Below are positions 24,964-34,618 of a DNA stretch of 64,000 nt, piece by piece (positions within the stretch are counted from its first letter, which is position 1; every line of letters begins with the position of its first letter). The DNA lies in NCBI RefSeq assembly GCF_900114325.1, contig NZ_FOSR01000008.1, forward strand, positions 1 through 64,000. The letters run 5' to 3'. This DNA is from Rhodanobacter glycinis (GTDB lineage Bacteria; Pseudomonadota; Gammaproteobacteria; Xanthomonadales; Rhodanobacteraceae). Below the pieces are notes generated by a model. It was not told where the DNA came from, ran no database searches, and worked only from the letters and a program-made list of their open reading frames with translations. Both the position numbers and the translations under genes were made by a program.

Positions 24964-26113
24964 GTGGGGCCGGCACACGGGATCGATGGCGCCGCGCAAA
25001 CGCCAGCGCCAGCAGCAACGCCGCGAGGGTGGCGAGGCCGGCCAATTCCAGCGGTGCGGCAAAGCCGTGCCGGTGCGATGCCAGGGTGGCGGCCACCAAC
25101 GGGCCGATGATCTGGCCGATGCCGAAGGCTGCCGTCAGTGCACCGATCAGCCGGGTGGGGTCGCGTGGTGCCAGTACGGCGGCTTCGCGCATGGTGAACA
25201 TCACCACCGGCGTGAGCGCGGCACCTTCCAGCACCGCACCCAGTGCCAGCCCGGTGGGCGTTGGCCAGTACAGGCAGGCCAGCGTGCCCAGCAGCATCGA
25301 GAAACAGCAACCGGCCAGTCCCACGTAATTGCTGCGCACGGTGGGCAGCACGCCCAGCAACAGGGTCGCCAGTACCGTGGCCACGCCGTACAGCGGCCAG
25401 AACCACTCGCGCAACGCAGGCAGGTGCAGTTGCGCGTCGGCAATCAGCGGCAGGAACGTCGCCGGAATCACATAGGCAAAGCCGAACAGGCCGTAGATGG
25501 CCACCAGCGGCCAGGTCGGGCCGCTTTCATGCCGCACATGGGATGCCGCCGGCGTTTGGCCGGGAGCGGCCAGCGTGCGCCAGGTCAATACGGTTACCAC
25601 GGCACACAATGCGCCGGAGAGCAGCCACCAGCGTGCGGAATCCAGTCCGCCACCGTGCAGGGCGGCGACCAGGGTGCCGCTGACCACGATGCCGATGCCG
25701 GGGCCGCTGTACAGCAGTGATTCCAGCCCGATGCGGCCATGCGTGCGCAGGTGCGCCGTGCACCAGGCAATGCCATGCACCATCAGCATGGCGGCCGCCA
25801 CGCCGGCCACGAAACGACACAGCAGCCACAACGCCAGTGACGGCGCCAAGCCCATGCCCAGCGTGCCCAGGGTCACCAGCAACATGCCAAGGCGCAGGGT
25901 GGTGCGTTGCGGCAGCGCCAGCGCCGCGCACAGCAAGGCGCCCAGCAGGTAGCCGATGTTATTGACCGAGGCCAGCCAGCCACCACCGATCAGGCTCAGT
26001 CCCGCATCGGCCTGCATCAACGGCAACAAGGGCGTGAGCATGAAGCGGCCGATGCCCAGCGCAATGGCCAATACGGTCATGCCGACGACGGCGAGACGGA
26101 CGGGGGATCGCAT
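24956..26113 (-). CDS. YbfB/YjiJ-type MFS transporter
   Basis: A 385-residue, 12-helix major-facilitator protein. The N terminus (GIGRFMLTPLLPLMQADAGLSLIGGGWLASVNNIGYLLGA) is characteristic of the YbfB/YjiJ family of presumed exporters; substrates are unknown. It is divergent from a LysR-type regulator (96 bp between starts), the usual arrangement for a regulated exporter. It does not obviously belong to the sugar locus around it. Confidence 0.82.
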   Translation of the reverse strand: MRSPVRLAVVGMTVLAIALGIGRFMLTPLLPLMQADAGLSLIGGGWLASVNNIGYLLGALLCAALALPQRTTLRLGMLLVTLGTLGMGLAPSLALWLLCRFVAGVAAAMLMVHGIAWCTAHLRTHGRIGLESLLYSGPGIGIVVSGTLVAALHGGGLDSARWWLLSGALCAVVTVLTWRTLAAPGQTPAASHVRHESGPTWPLVAIYGLFGFAYVIPATFLPLIADAQLHLPALREWFWPLYGVATVLATLLLGVLPTVRSNYVGLAGCCFSMLLGTLACLYWPTPTGLALGAVLEGAALTPVVMFTMREAAVLAPRDPTRLIGALTAAFGIGQIIGPLVAATLASHRHGFAAPLELAGLATLAALLLALAFARRHRSRVPAPLT

Positions 26114-26209
26114 GATGCGCTTCCGGCGATGGGGATGCGGCCATGCTAAGTCAGGCGTACCATCGTATATAGCGAATAATTACGAACATCATCATCGGAA
26201 AAATCGATC

Positions 26210-27118
26210 ATGGACTTGCGTGCACTTGAAACCTTCCAGGCCGTCGTGGCGACGGGTGGCATCGGTCGTGCGGCGGCGAAACTGCACCGCGCCCAGTCCA
26301 GCGTCACCAGTCGCATCCACCAACTGGAGCTGTCGCTGGGCGTGCAACTGTTTCATCGAGAAGGCCAGCGCCTGCATCTCACTGCCTCGGGCGAAGCGCT
26401 GGTCGATTACGCCGGGCGCATGCTGGAATTGGCCGAGCAGACGCGCGCCGCCGTGCGTGACAACGAGGCGGTGGGCCAACTGCGACTGGGCGCGATGGAG
26501 AGCGTGGCCGCCAGCCGGTTGCCGTATCCATTGGCGGAGTTTCATCGGCAGCACCCGCAGATCGTGGTGAATCTGCAAACCGCTTCCTCGCGTGGGCTGG
26601 TGGCGGATGTGCAGGCTGGCACGCTGGATGCGGCCATCGTCGGGGAGTCGGTGGATACGACGCGCTTCCGCAGTGTTCCACTGTACGTGGAAGAGCTGGT
26701 GCTGGTGGCTGCTCGCGGCAGCGCGCTGTTGCGCGAGCCGAAGCAGTTGGCCGAGGGTACCGTGCTGGTCTACCACAGCGAAGGGTGTGCCTACCGGCGA
26801 CGACTTGGGCAATGGCTGGAGGCGCAACATATCGTTCCCGCACGCATGCTGGAATTCGCGTCCTACCACGGCATCTTCGCCGCGGCCGCGGCCGGCGTGG
26901 GTGCGAGCCTGGTGCCACGGTCGGTGTTGGAGGTGTTTCCGCAGCGCGATGCGTTGTCGGTGCGCGACATACCGCCGCGAGTGGCGCGACTGCAGACGGC
27001 GCTGGTCACGCTGCGCACGCGGCATCTGCCGGTGCTGGCGAAACTGGAAGCGTGCCTGCGTGAGGACGCTGCGGCCGTGCGCGGTGGGACTCGGCGAGGC
27101 AAGCGCACGCGGGGATGA
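26210..27118 (+). CDS. LysR-family transcriptional regulator
   Basis: 302 residues. An N-terminal winged helix (LRALETFQAVVATGGIGRAAAKLHRAQSSVTSRIHQLELSLGVQLFHREGQRLHLTASGEALVDYA) precedes a periplasmic-binding-protein-like effector domain. It closely resembles regulators found divergent from YbfB-type MFS genes, and the same arrangement is seen here, so the exporter is its likely target. The AT-rich 96-bp spacer should hold the T-N11-A site. The effector is unknown. Confidence 0.88.
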   Translation: MDLRALETFQAVVATGGIGRAAAKLHRAQSSVTSRIHQLELSLGVQLFHREGQRLHLTASGEALVDYAGRMLELAEQTRAAVRDNEAVGQLRLGAMESVAASRLPYPLAEFHRQHPQIVVNLQTASSRGLVADVQAGTLDAAIVGESVDTTRFRSVPLYVEELVLVAARGSALLREPKQLAEGTVLVYHSEGCAYRRRLGQWLEAQHIVPARMLEFASYHGIFAAAAAGVGASLVPRSVLEVFPQRDALSVRDIPPRVARLQTALVTLRTRHLPVLAKLEACLREDAAAVRGGTRRGKRTRG

Positions 27119-27197
27119 CCATGGCGGCTCTCCCCGTGGCTCGCTTCGCGCCTACGCTTGGAGCCTGTAAAAAACATCCTTTCGCCGAAAGCCCACG

Positions 27198-27268
27198 GCA
27201 GGAGCCCGCTCGCGGGCGATGCTGATGGCCGGGATTCGGGAGAGCATTGCCCGCCAGCGAGCCCCTGC
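27198..27268. repeat. REP-like palindrome, family B (copy 1)
   Basis: 26-bp arms (27198-27223, starting GCAGGAGCCCGCTCGCGGG, and 27243-27268) pair at 22 of 26 positions. The same element recurs at 47371-47448. It lies between the convergent LysR and Y-family polymerase genes. Confidence 0.8.
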
Positions 27269-27291
27269 ACGATTACTGCGGAAGCCGGATT

Positions 27292-28641
27292 TCAATAGCC
27301 ACGTTTATCCCGCTCGCGCTTGCGATGCTCACCCTCGGTCATCGCCTTGAAGCGGTTCATGGTCTGCAGCCACAGCGCGTTGTGGTCGGCTTCGTTTTCG
27401 CTGGCTTCGGGGATGCGGCTGAACGGGATGCGCATCGGCGCGGCGTCGTGGGCGAGGGCGTCCTGCATGCCGCCGAAGTAGACCTTGTTGAGGCCGAACT
27501 TGGTGTTGATGCGATCGATCACCGTGTCGACGTCACGTGCTGGCGTGGCCTGGGCGAACAGCGAGCCGCTGGTCTGCGTGCGTTCGCCGAGACGATGCAG
27601 GGTGACGCTGACCGATAGCGGTACGGCGCGCGCCGGACCGGGCAGCAGATGCCCCGGTCGGCGCCCGGCATCGAGCATGCCGCGCAGCAGGTGCAACAGC
27701 TCGCGGCTGTCGTCGGTGGGGCCGAAGTTGAGATTGCCTTCCCAGCGTTGGTCGACCCCGATGTAGCGGATGCGCACGGCCATGGCGCCGGCCAGCAAGC
27801 CATCGCGGCGCAGCCGCATCGCCGCCTTCACCAGCAGTTTCTTCAGCACCGCGCGGGCGCCTGCCGGCGTGCGCAACTCCGGGCCGAGTACATGGGAATG
27901 ACCAAGCGAGCTGCGCGTGGTTTCGGTGGTCGGCAGCCATGCACCGCGCAACAGACCCCACATGCGTTCGCCCTCGATGCCGCCCCAGGCCCGGCGCAAC
28001 ACCAGTTTCGATGCGGCAGTGAGTTGCGCCACGCTGCGGATGCCTTCCGCGTGCAGGCGCGCCTCCATCGAGGCGCCGATGCCACACAGGTCGCGCAGTT
28101 CCAGCGGATGCAGTGCCTGTGGCAAGTCGGCCTGTTCGATCACCACCAGGCCGTCGGGCTTCATCATGTCGGTGGCGGTCTTGGCGAGGAAGTCGTTCGG
28201 CGCGATGCCGACGGAACAGCGGATGGCGCCACCTGGCGCAGCCTTGGCGATCTCGTCTTTCACCTGCTGCGCGATCTGTTCGGCGACGACGCGCTGGCGC
28301 TGGCGGCCGACCAGCTCGCAAGCCATCTCGTCGATCGAGCCCACATGTGCAATGGGAATCGCGCGATCGATCGCCGCTTTCAGGGTGCCGTGCCAGGCCA
28401 CGTAGCGTTCGGGTCGTGCCACCACGATGGTGATGCCGGGGCAGCGTGCACGTGCCTCACGCACCATCGTGCCGGTGCTCACGCCGAAGGCCTTCGCCTC
28501 GTAGCTGGCGGCGATCAGGCTGGTGGTTTCCGCATCCACCGGCACCACGCCCACCGGCCGCCCACGCAGCGCCGGCACCTCGTGCTGCTCGACCGAGGCG
28601 AAGTAACTGTTGAAGTCGACGAAAAGGCTGCGCAGGCTCAT
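27292..28641 (-). CDS. second Y-family DNA polymerase
   Basis: A 449-residue DinB/UmuC-superfamily polymerase distinct from DinB at 15.6 kb. Palm motifs are retained: LFVDFNSYFASVEQ (Asp9) and HVGSIDEMACEL, where SIDEM replaces the SLDEAY of DinB, as in UvrX/YqjW-like or plasmid-type members. The helix-hairpin-helix region is LRDLCGIGASMEARLHAEGI. The C-terminal 60 residues are charged (EGEHRKRERDKRGY). No umuD, imuA or lexA-like gene is adjacent, and no LexA box was found by eye upstream. Confidence 0.82.
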   Translation of the reverse strand: MSLRSLFVDFNSYFASVEQHEVPALRGRPVGVVPVDAETTSLIAASYEAKAFGVSTGTMVREARARCPGITIVVARPERYVAWHGTLKAAIDRAIPIAHVGSIDEMACELVGRQRQRVVAEQIAQQVKDEIAKAAPGGAIRCSVGIAPNDFLAKTATDMMKPDGLVVIEQADLPQALHPLELRDLCGIGASMEARLHAEGIRSVAQLTAASKLVLRRAWGGIEGERMWGLLRGAWLPTTETTRSSLGHSHVLGPELRTPAGARAVLKKLLVKAAMRLRRDGLLAGAMAVRIRYIGVDQRWEGNLNFGPTDDSRELLHLLRGMLDAGRRPGHLLPGPARAVPLSVSVTLHRLGERTQTSGSLFAQATPARDVDTVIDRINTKFGLNKVYFGGMQDALAHDAAPMRIPFSRIPEASENEADHNALWLQTMNRFKAMTEGEHRKRERDKRGY

Positions 28642-28792
28642 GACATGGGTTCCGGGACAGACCGGAACTTATAGTCTGCGCCTGTCGCGCGAGTGGAGAC
28701 AGTGCCGACAGCGATCGGCCCGGATTCCGGCCACTTTCGTGGCAAGCATCCGGGCCGCACCCAGCGCTCTTCAGCCGGGATGCCGCTTCCGC

Positions 28793-31651
28793 TTATCGAA
28801 TCGCAGTGACATCAACCGGCGATGTGTACGAGCCGTAATCGATGAGCGAGACGGTGCCGAGGCCACCCGGTGAACTGTCAGTCTTCCATACGGCAATGGT
28901 GATGTCGTTCTTCCCGTGCGGATCGATGATGCCGTCGGGAATCGGGAAGCGATGCTGCGGGCCGAGATCGGCGATGTAGTTGCCCATCTGCCAGCCGTTG
29001 ACGAAGATCATCGCGCGATAGTGCCGACCCGGCGGATCGGTGATCTCCAGTCCCAGCGACGTGTCCTGGCCCTTGGGCAGGGCTAGCGAAACGTTGCTGC
29101 GATACCACGTCACACCGGGCTGTGCGGTGTTGGCCGGCAAGACTGCGGGGTGCCAGTCGGCAGGCTTGCCGGGCTTGATCGGCCACTCGTGGCGCTCGCC
29201 ATACAGACCGCCGAAATTGTATGGACCGCGTTGCGGGTTTTCGTCGGTGATCGCCCCTTGCAGGCGCCAGGTGACCGCCTTGGCATCGGCGCCGATCGGC
29301 TCGGCCGAGACGATGCCTCGCGCCGTACGGTTCTCGCCGGTGGAGTCGTAGTCTTCCTCGTGCCCCATGTCGACGGTCAGTACCGAGACGACGTTGTCGC
29401 CCGGCACAAGCATGGCGGCGGGGAAGCTGAAGGCGCCGATTTCGCTGCGCGTCACGCTGCCAAGGAAATGGCCGTTGAGCCATGCCGAGAAGGCGCCGCC
29501 CTTGCCGCCGCTGACCACCTTGAGCTTGAGGCCGGAGGGGGCGGCGTGGTGGGCGTCGACGGTGAAGTGGCCGCGATACCAGGTGTTGCCGGTATGGAAG
29601 CCATAGTCATCGGCAAACAGCACCGGTAGCGTGCCCGGCTTGGTGACGCTGCTGGTGGTGGTGAGGTTGGCGACGCGCCATTGGGCATCGTTGAAGTTGC
29701 GGGCAATCTCCGGGGCGCCGGCGCGACGCGTCCAGTGATCGAGCTTTGGCAGCGTGATCGGTTGCGGCACCGGCAGGGTCACGGCCAGGCTCCCCGAAGC
29801 GGTGTGCGTGGCGGCGAGCGGCCGGCCATTCCAGGTGAGTCTGGATGCGTCGCCGGCGAACACTTCCGCACGGGCATCGCTGTCGCCATCACCGGTCAAG
29901 GCCAGGGTGCCATCGTCGTACTTCGCGCTGCGCAACAGGTGCGAACCGATCATCAATACCGAACCCTTGGGGGTGTCTTGTCGCCAGACGCGCTGCGTGG
30001 CCTGGTCATCGCCGATCAGCAGCAACAGCGGCCGCTGGCCACCGTCGATCAGCACGCGCGCCAGACCGTCATGCCGGTAGTCTAGCCGCAGCCCGTGCTT
30101 GCCCCAGTGCTGACTCACCGTACCGGACAACACCGTGACCTTCGGTTGGGCGGCAAAGCCGAGCAGTGTCTCGCCATCGCTGCCATGGCGGCCGTAAAGC
30201 ACGGCGATGTCGCGATTGCCGACCGTCGCGTCGGTCATCAGTTCGGATGTCGAATAAACCAGCCGTGTCGCACCGAGCATGTAGTCGGCCAGCAGCAACT
30301 TGCTCTCGCGACCATCGATGGTGATCGCGGTGCCGGCTTGTTGCGGCACGGTGAACGAGCCTTCCTTCAACGACAGTGTCAGATGCGCCGCTTCGACCGT
30401 CGATGCGGTGGTGTCGCCGTGGCGAACAAGATGGAATTGCGTGCCGGTGTCCGGATTGATCCGCGCCCGATCGACGACACGCGGATTGTCGACCCGGCCC
30501 GCCGCCAACGCGTTGGTCTTGGTGATGGGCGTGACGGCGTGAAGGAAATAGCCGATCCGCTTGTCCTCGTAGTACTTGGGATCGAACTGGCGTCCCTCGG
30601 TGATCGCCGCACCGTAATCGTAGGAAGTGTAGTTCTGCGGGATCGCCTGCCAGCCCCACGAGGTGCCGCCGAACAGCATGTAGAAGTTCTGCGCCGTCGC
30701 CCCCGCCGCGATGTTTTCCTTGTAGAACACGTTGGCGAAGCGGTCGTTGATCAGCTGCGCGCACTTGGCGTAGCCGGGGCCGCCCCAGGGGTCGAACGCA
30801 CCGCCCTGGAACTCGGCGGTGAACAGCGGCTCGCCGGCGAAGCGATGCGCGGCCATGTCCGGCGCCGGTTTCCATTGCGACGGATGCGAGCAGTCGAAGC
30901 CCTGCGGGTAATAGTCCCAGCCGCTGACATCGACCGCGCCTTTGCCGCTGACGAAGGTCGCGTTGTGGTTGCCGACCAGTGGCACGGTGATGCCGTCGGC
31001 GCGTGCCTTGTTCTCCAGGTGCTGCATGTATTCGCGACCCGCGGGCGAGCCGTTGTAGTACTCGTTTTCCACTTGATAGGCGATCACGGTGCCACGGCCG
31101 TCGGTGAGCTGATGCCGGGCCAGGATGCGGTCGATCTGCGTCATCCACTGGTCGGCAAGCTTGAGATAGGCAGGGTCCGGACTGCGATTCTTGACCGGCT
31201 TGTCGGTCAGCCACAACGGGAATCCGCCGCTGTCGACTTCGGCGTTGATGTAGGGGCCGGGACGCGCGATCACGTAGATGCCGGCATCGCGCGCGTCATC
31301 CAGCAGCTTGTCGAGATTGCGCACGCCGCTGAAGTCGTACTGGCCTTCGCGCGGCGAGTGATATCCCCAGGAAAAGTAGATCGATGCGGTGTTGAATCCC
31401 GCCGCCTTCATCTTCTGGAAGATGTCCGGCCACAATTCAGGGCTCGGCAGGCGATAGGGATGGACTTCGCCCGACCAGAGATAGGTGCGCTTGCCGTCGA
31501 TCAGGAAACTGTATTTGTCGAAGCTGACGCGGTGGGCCGTCGGCGTGGGTGCGGGAGCCGTGGCTTCGCCGCTCGTGCGGGCTGATCCGGCGGCTGCGAG
31601 TGCGAGGCTGCTTGCGACCAACCCTGCCTTGATCCATTGACGATGCTTCAT
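28793..31651 (-). CDS. secreted GH35 beta-galactosidase, multidomain
   Basis: 952 residues with a signal peptide (LVASSLALAAAGSART). The TIM-barrel starts RVSFDKYSFLIDGKRTYLWSGEVHPYRLP. The acid/base Glu197 lies in AYQVENEYYNG and the nucleophile Glu280 in LFTAEFQGGAFDPWGG. The long beta-domain tail (about 400-952, including two jelly-roll-like modules with WYRGHFTVD and WYRSNVSL) is like the large fungal-type GH35 enzymes rather than short bacterial ones. It should release terminal beta-galactose from galactan side chains. It is divergent from the epimerase gene across a 211-bp regulatory region. A GAGGAGGG ribosome site supports the start. Confidence 0.9.
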   Translation of the reverse strand: MKHRQWIKAGLVASSLALAAAGSARTSGEATAPAPTPTAHRVSFDKYSFLIDGKRTYLWSGEVHPYRLPSPELWPDIFQKMKAAGFNTASIYFSWGYHSPREGQYDFSGVRNLDKLLDDARDAGIYVIARPGPYINAEVDSGGFPLWLTDKPVKNRSPDPAYLKLADQWMTQIDRILARHQLTDGRGTVIAYQVENEYYNGSPAGREYMQHLENKARADGITVPLVGNHNATFVSGKGAVDVSGWDYYPQGFDCSHPSQWKPAPDMAAHRFAGEPLFTAEFQGGAFDPWGGPGYAKCAQLINDRFANVFYKENIAAGATAQNFYMLFGGTSWGWQAIPQNYTSYDYGAAITEGRQFDPKYYEDKRIGYFLHAVTPITKTNALAAGRVDNPRVVDRARINPDTGTQFHLVRHGDTTASTVEAAHLTLSLKEGSFTVPQQAGTAITIDGRESKLLLADYMLGATRLVYSTSELMTDATVGNRDIAVLYGRHGSDGETLLGFAAQPKVTVLSGTVSQHWGKHGLRLDYRHDGLARVLIDGGQRPLLLLIGDDQATQRVWRQDTPKGSVLMIGSHLLRSAKYDDGTLALTGDGDSDARAEVFAGDASRLTWNGRPLAATHTASGSLAVTLPVPQPITLPKLDHWTRRAGAPEIARNFNDAQWRVANLTTTSSVTKPGTLPVLFADDYGFHTGNTWYRGHFTVDAHHAAPSGLKLKVVSGGKGGAFSAWLNGHFLGSVTRSEIGAFSFPAAMLVPGDNVVSVLTVDMGHEEDYDSTGENRTARGIVSAEPIGADAKAVTWRLQGAITDENPQRGPYNFGGLYGERHEWPIKPGKPADWHPAVLPANTAQPGVTWYRSNVSLALPKGQDTSLGLEITDPPGRHYRAMIFVNGWQMGNYIADLGPQHRFPIPDGIIDPHGKNDITIAVWKTDSSPGGLGTVSLIDYGSYTSPVDVTAIR

Positions 31652-31781
31652 GACGGCCCTCCTCGTGATGTGATCAACGCAACTGGCGGAGCCCTTTGCC
31701 TTTCAGGTTGGTGTCGCCTCAGTGAAGCGGGCTTCCTGAAAGCCATCATGCCTGCGCGGTCAGAAATGCGTGAGCTGGATT

Positions 31782-31810
31782 TTGACACTTGTCAATTGTC
31801 ATATTATATG
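31782..31810. promoter_or_regulatory. candidate operator/promoter between GH35 and epimerase genes
   Basis: A perfect dyad TTGACA-CT-TGTCAA (31782-31795) is followed by TTGTCATATTA, one mismatch from the TNGTNNNACNA pattern of FadR-type regulators, and a TATTAT/TTATAT minus-10-like run. It lies 53-81 bp before the epimerase ATG. Confidence 0.45.
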
Positions 31811-31862
31811 TTCTCGTTCATGCGTGCTTCACGCGTTGGCTCCCATTCGGCAGGGCATCATC

Positions 31863-33014
31863 ATGAACAAGCGTCTATTCGGAAACACCCTTTTCCTGTC
31901 GCTGCTGGCGACGTCTTCGCTGGCCATGGCAACGGATGCCAGGAAGGCCGTTTTCGGCACCATGCCCGATGGCCAGAAAGTCGAGGTGGTGACGCTGGAC
32001 GATGGGCATGGCTTCACCGCACGTGTGATCAGCCTGGGCGCCGCCCTGCAGTCGCTGATGCTGCCGGATCGCCACGGCAAGTCTGCCGATGTGGTGCTGG
32101 CCTATCCCGACCTGCACGACTACCTGGCCGATCCGCAGTACTTCGGTGCCTCGGTGGGGCGCTTCGCCAATCGCATCGGCAAGGGTCGCTTCACGCTGGA
32201 TGGCAAGACCTACCAGCTCACGCTCAACGATGGCCCCAATTCGCTGCACGGCGGTACGAAGGGTTTCGACAAGGTGGTGTGGCAGGTGGTGAAGGTGGTG
32301 AAGTCACCCGAGCCCAGCGTGACGCTGCGGTATGTCAGTCCCGACGGCGACCAGGGCTATCCGGGCACGCTCACCGCCACTGCCACTTATACGCTCAAGG
32401 CCGGCCACGAACTGGATATCGATTACACCGCGACCACCGACAAGCCGACCATCGTCAACATCAGCAACCACACCTACTGGAACCTGGGCGGCGAAGGCTC
32501 GGGCAGCATCTACCACGACATCCTCACGATTCCAGGCAACAGCATCACGCCAGTCGATGCCACGCTGATTCCTACCGGCGAATTCCGTTCCGTGGCGGGC
32601 ACCCCTTACGACTTCCGACATGGCAAGCCGATCGGTCGCGACATCCGCGACGGCAAGGAAGAGCAATTGCTGCGCGGGCATGGTTACGACATGAACTGGG
32701 TCATCAGCCGCACGAAGGCCGCCGCGCCGCGCCTGATGGCGAAGGTGGAAGATCCGCACAGCGGCCGCGTGCTGACGCTGCTTTCGGCGCAGCCGGGCCT
32801 GCAGTTCTACTCGGGCAACTTTCTCGACGGCACCAGTGTGGGCAAATCCGGACGCATCTATCGCCAGGGCGATGCCTTCGTGCTGGAACCGCAGATGTTC
32901 CCGGATACGCCCAACCACCCGGATTTCGGTTCGGCACGACTGGCACCGGGGCAGACCTATCACAACCACATCATTTATCGGTTCTCGGTGAACAAGGAAG
33001 CCGGGAAGCACTGA
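31863..33014 (+). CDS. galM: secreted aldose 1-epimerase
   Basis: A 383-residue mutarotase that interconverts alpha- and beta-anomers of galactose or arabinose. A signal peptide (LFLSLLATSSLAMATD) places it in the periplasm. Family motifs include LGAALQSLMLPDRHGK, GASVGRFANRIGKGRF, LHGGTKGFDKVVW, NISNHTYWNLGGEG and the glutamate in FVLEPQMFPDTPNHP. An exported copy matches a system that hydrolyses galactosides outside the cytoplasm. It is followed by a clan-A glycosidase gene 91 bp later, probably in one transcript. Confidence 0.9.
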   Translation: MNKRLFGNTLFLSLLATSSLAMATDARKAVFGTMPDGQKVEVVTLDDGHGFTARVISLGAALQSLMLPDRHGKSADVVLAYPDLHDYLADPQYFGASVGRFANRIGKGRFTLDGKTYQLTLNDGPNSLHGGTKGFDKVVWQVVKVVKSPEPSVTLRYVSPDGDQGYPGTLTATATYTLKAGHELDIDYTATTDKPTIVNISNHTYWNLGGEGSGSIYHDILTIPGNSITPVDATLIPTGEFRSVAGTPYDFRHGKPIGRDIRDGKEEQLLRGHGYDMNWVISRTKAAAPRLMAKVEDPHSGRVLTLLSAQPGLQFYSGNFLDGTSVGKSGRIYRQGDAFVLEPQMFPDTPNHPDFGSARLAPGQTYHNHIIYRFSVNKEAGKH

Positions 33015-33105
33015 ATGAAAGCATGCCGCCCCGGTTGCCCTCGTGGCCCGGGGCATGTATCGAGGCCACCGCGTCGGCGGTGATGCCGCCGTCACCGGAG
33101 GTTTC

Positions 33106-34269
33106 ATGAAACACATATGGTCCTGTCTACTGGTCGCCCTGGTGGCGATCATCACAGGTGTCCCGGCGCATGCGGATTCATCCGCTTCCGCGCGTTGGAC
33201 GAAGGCGCAGGCAAATGCCTGGTACGCAAAGCAGCCTTGGCCGGTGGGCAGCAACTATGTCCCCTCCGATGCCATCAACGAATTGGAGATGTGGCAGGCT
33301 GCCACGTTCGACCCGAAGCGTATCGACCAGGAACTGGGCTGGGCGCAGTCGCTGGGCATGAACACCATGCGCGTATTCCTGCATGACCTGCTGTGGAAGC
33401 AGGATCCGGCCGGTTTCAAGAAGCGCATCAACGCTTTCCTGGTGATCGCGGCGAAACACCATATCAAGCCGATCTTCGTGCTGTTCGATTCCTGCTGGGA
33501 TCCGGATCCGAAACTGGGTCCGCAGCATCCGCCGATTCCCGGCGTGCACAACTCCGGCTGGGTACAATCACCAGGTATCGCGATGGATGATCCAAGCCAG
33601 TACCCGCGCTTCGAGCATTACGTGAAGGACATCGTGGGCAGCTTCGCCAAGGATGATCGCATTCTCGCTTGGGACGTGTGGAACGAGCCGGACAATCCGG
33701 GCGGTGGCAATTACGCCGATCACGAGCCGAAGGACAAATTCCAGCGTGTGGCCGAGCTGCTGCCGCAGGTATTCACCTGGGCACGCAGCGAGCATCCGAC
33801 GCAGCCACTCACCAGCGGCCTGTGGCATGACGATGACTGGAGCCCCTCGGCACACCTCAACGCTGTCGAACGGACGCAGGTCGAGCAATCCGACATCATC
33901 AGCTTCCACAACTACGGCTGGCCAGAGGATTTCCTGCGGCGGGTGGACCAGCTCAAGCCGTATGGCCGACCGATGATCTGCACCGAGTACATGGCGCGCG
34001 GCGCCGGCTCCACCATCGATGGCGTGCTGCCGATCGGCAAGCGGCTGAATGTCGGCATGGTCAACTGGGGCTTCGTCAACGGCAAGACACAGACCGACCT
34101 GCCATGGGATTCCTGGCAGCGGCCCTATACCGAACAGCCGCCGACGATCTGGTTCCACGACCTGCTGCATGCGGATGGCACGCCGTACCGCGAGCGCGAG
34201 GCGCAGATCATTCGCGTGCTGAGCCATTCGCCCAAGGGTGTGGTGCCGGCATCCGCTTTGAGCCCCTGA
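33106..34269 (+). CDS. secreted clan-A (GH5-like) glycoside hydrolase
   Basis: A 387-residue TIM-barrel enzyme with a signal peptide (LLVALVAIITGVPAHADS). Acid/base Glu194 is in LAWDVWNEPDNPGG, the nucleophile Glu294 in PMICTEYMARG, and the barrel strand SLGMNTMRVFLHD is typical of clan GH-A. Databases often label such proteins 1,4-beta-xylanase, but that is not shown. In this locus a galactan- or arabinan-related activity is equally likely. The ATG at 33106 begins the signal peptide. A strong terminator follows at 34325. Confidence 0.78.
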   Translation: MKHIWSCLLVALVAIITGVPAHADSSASARWTKAQANAWYAKQPWPVGSNYVPSDAINELEMWQAATFDPKRIDQELGWAQSLGMNTMRVFLHDLLWKQDPAGFKKRINAFLVIAAKHHIKPIFVLFDSCWDPDPKLGPQHPPIPGVHNSGWVQSPGIAMDDPSQYPRFEHYVKDIVGSFAKDDRILAWDVWNEPDNPGGGNYADHEPKDKFQRVAELLPQVFTWARSEHPTQPLTSGLWHDDDWSPSAHLNAVERTQVEQSDIISFHNYGWPEDFLRRVDQLKPYGRPMICTEYMARGAGSTIDGVLPIGKRLNVGMVNWGFVNGKTQTDLPWDSWQRPYTEQPPTIWFHDLLHADGTPYREREAQIIRVLSHSPKGVVPASALSP

Positions 34270-34618
34270 AGGTCTTCTGACAGGCGGTGATTCAAAGCCG
34301 CCACTGCACCGGTCATTGACCACGAAAACGCCCGGCATGCCGGGCGTTTTCACGTGTGCGTGATACGCAAATTCGAGGCGCTGCGCTGCAGCATGACAAG
34401 CGAGTGCAACTGATGCATTGTTGGTCATATAGTACGACAAATGCAAAATTGTCAGACTATTTGAAATTCCGTCGAATCGGGCTTTTCGGTGCGACGGGCG
34501 TGCTTTTGAGGAGCGTGCCAACGGGCTGTCGAGCCGGTATGGGCGAAAGGCACCGAAGAGCGAAGGCAATGCTCTACCCGATCATCACGACATACAGAAA
34601 AGTTCTGGGGAGAATTTC
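34270..34618 (+). promoter_or_regulatory. 349-bp gap: terminator and receptor promoter
   Basis: No gene is seen. It holds the terminator at 34325-34350 and an AT-rich regulatory block at 34421-34453. TAGTACGACAA (34430-34440) fits TNGTNNNACNA, and GACAA/TTGTC (34436-34453) form a spaced dyad. Both lie about 170-200 bp before the receptor start. Confidence 0.45.
34325..34350 (+). terminator. Rho-independent terminator after GH5-like gene
   Basis: AAAACGCCCGG-CATG-CCGGGCGTTTT, an 11-bp perfect stem ending in T residues, 56 bp after the stop. Confidence 0.92.

Noticed and set aside
24956-27118. MFS exporter/LysR pair as part of the sugar utilisation system
   Set aside because: The YbfB-type transporter is an exporter-like protein with its own divergent regulator and no sugar-porter motifs, so position alone is not enough.
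30095-31585. A 496-codon plus-strand frame inside GH35
   Set aside because: It lies wholly within the minus-strand beta-galactosidase gene and its composition is typical of a shadow frame.
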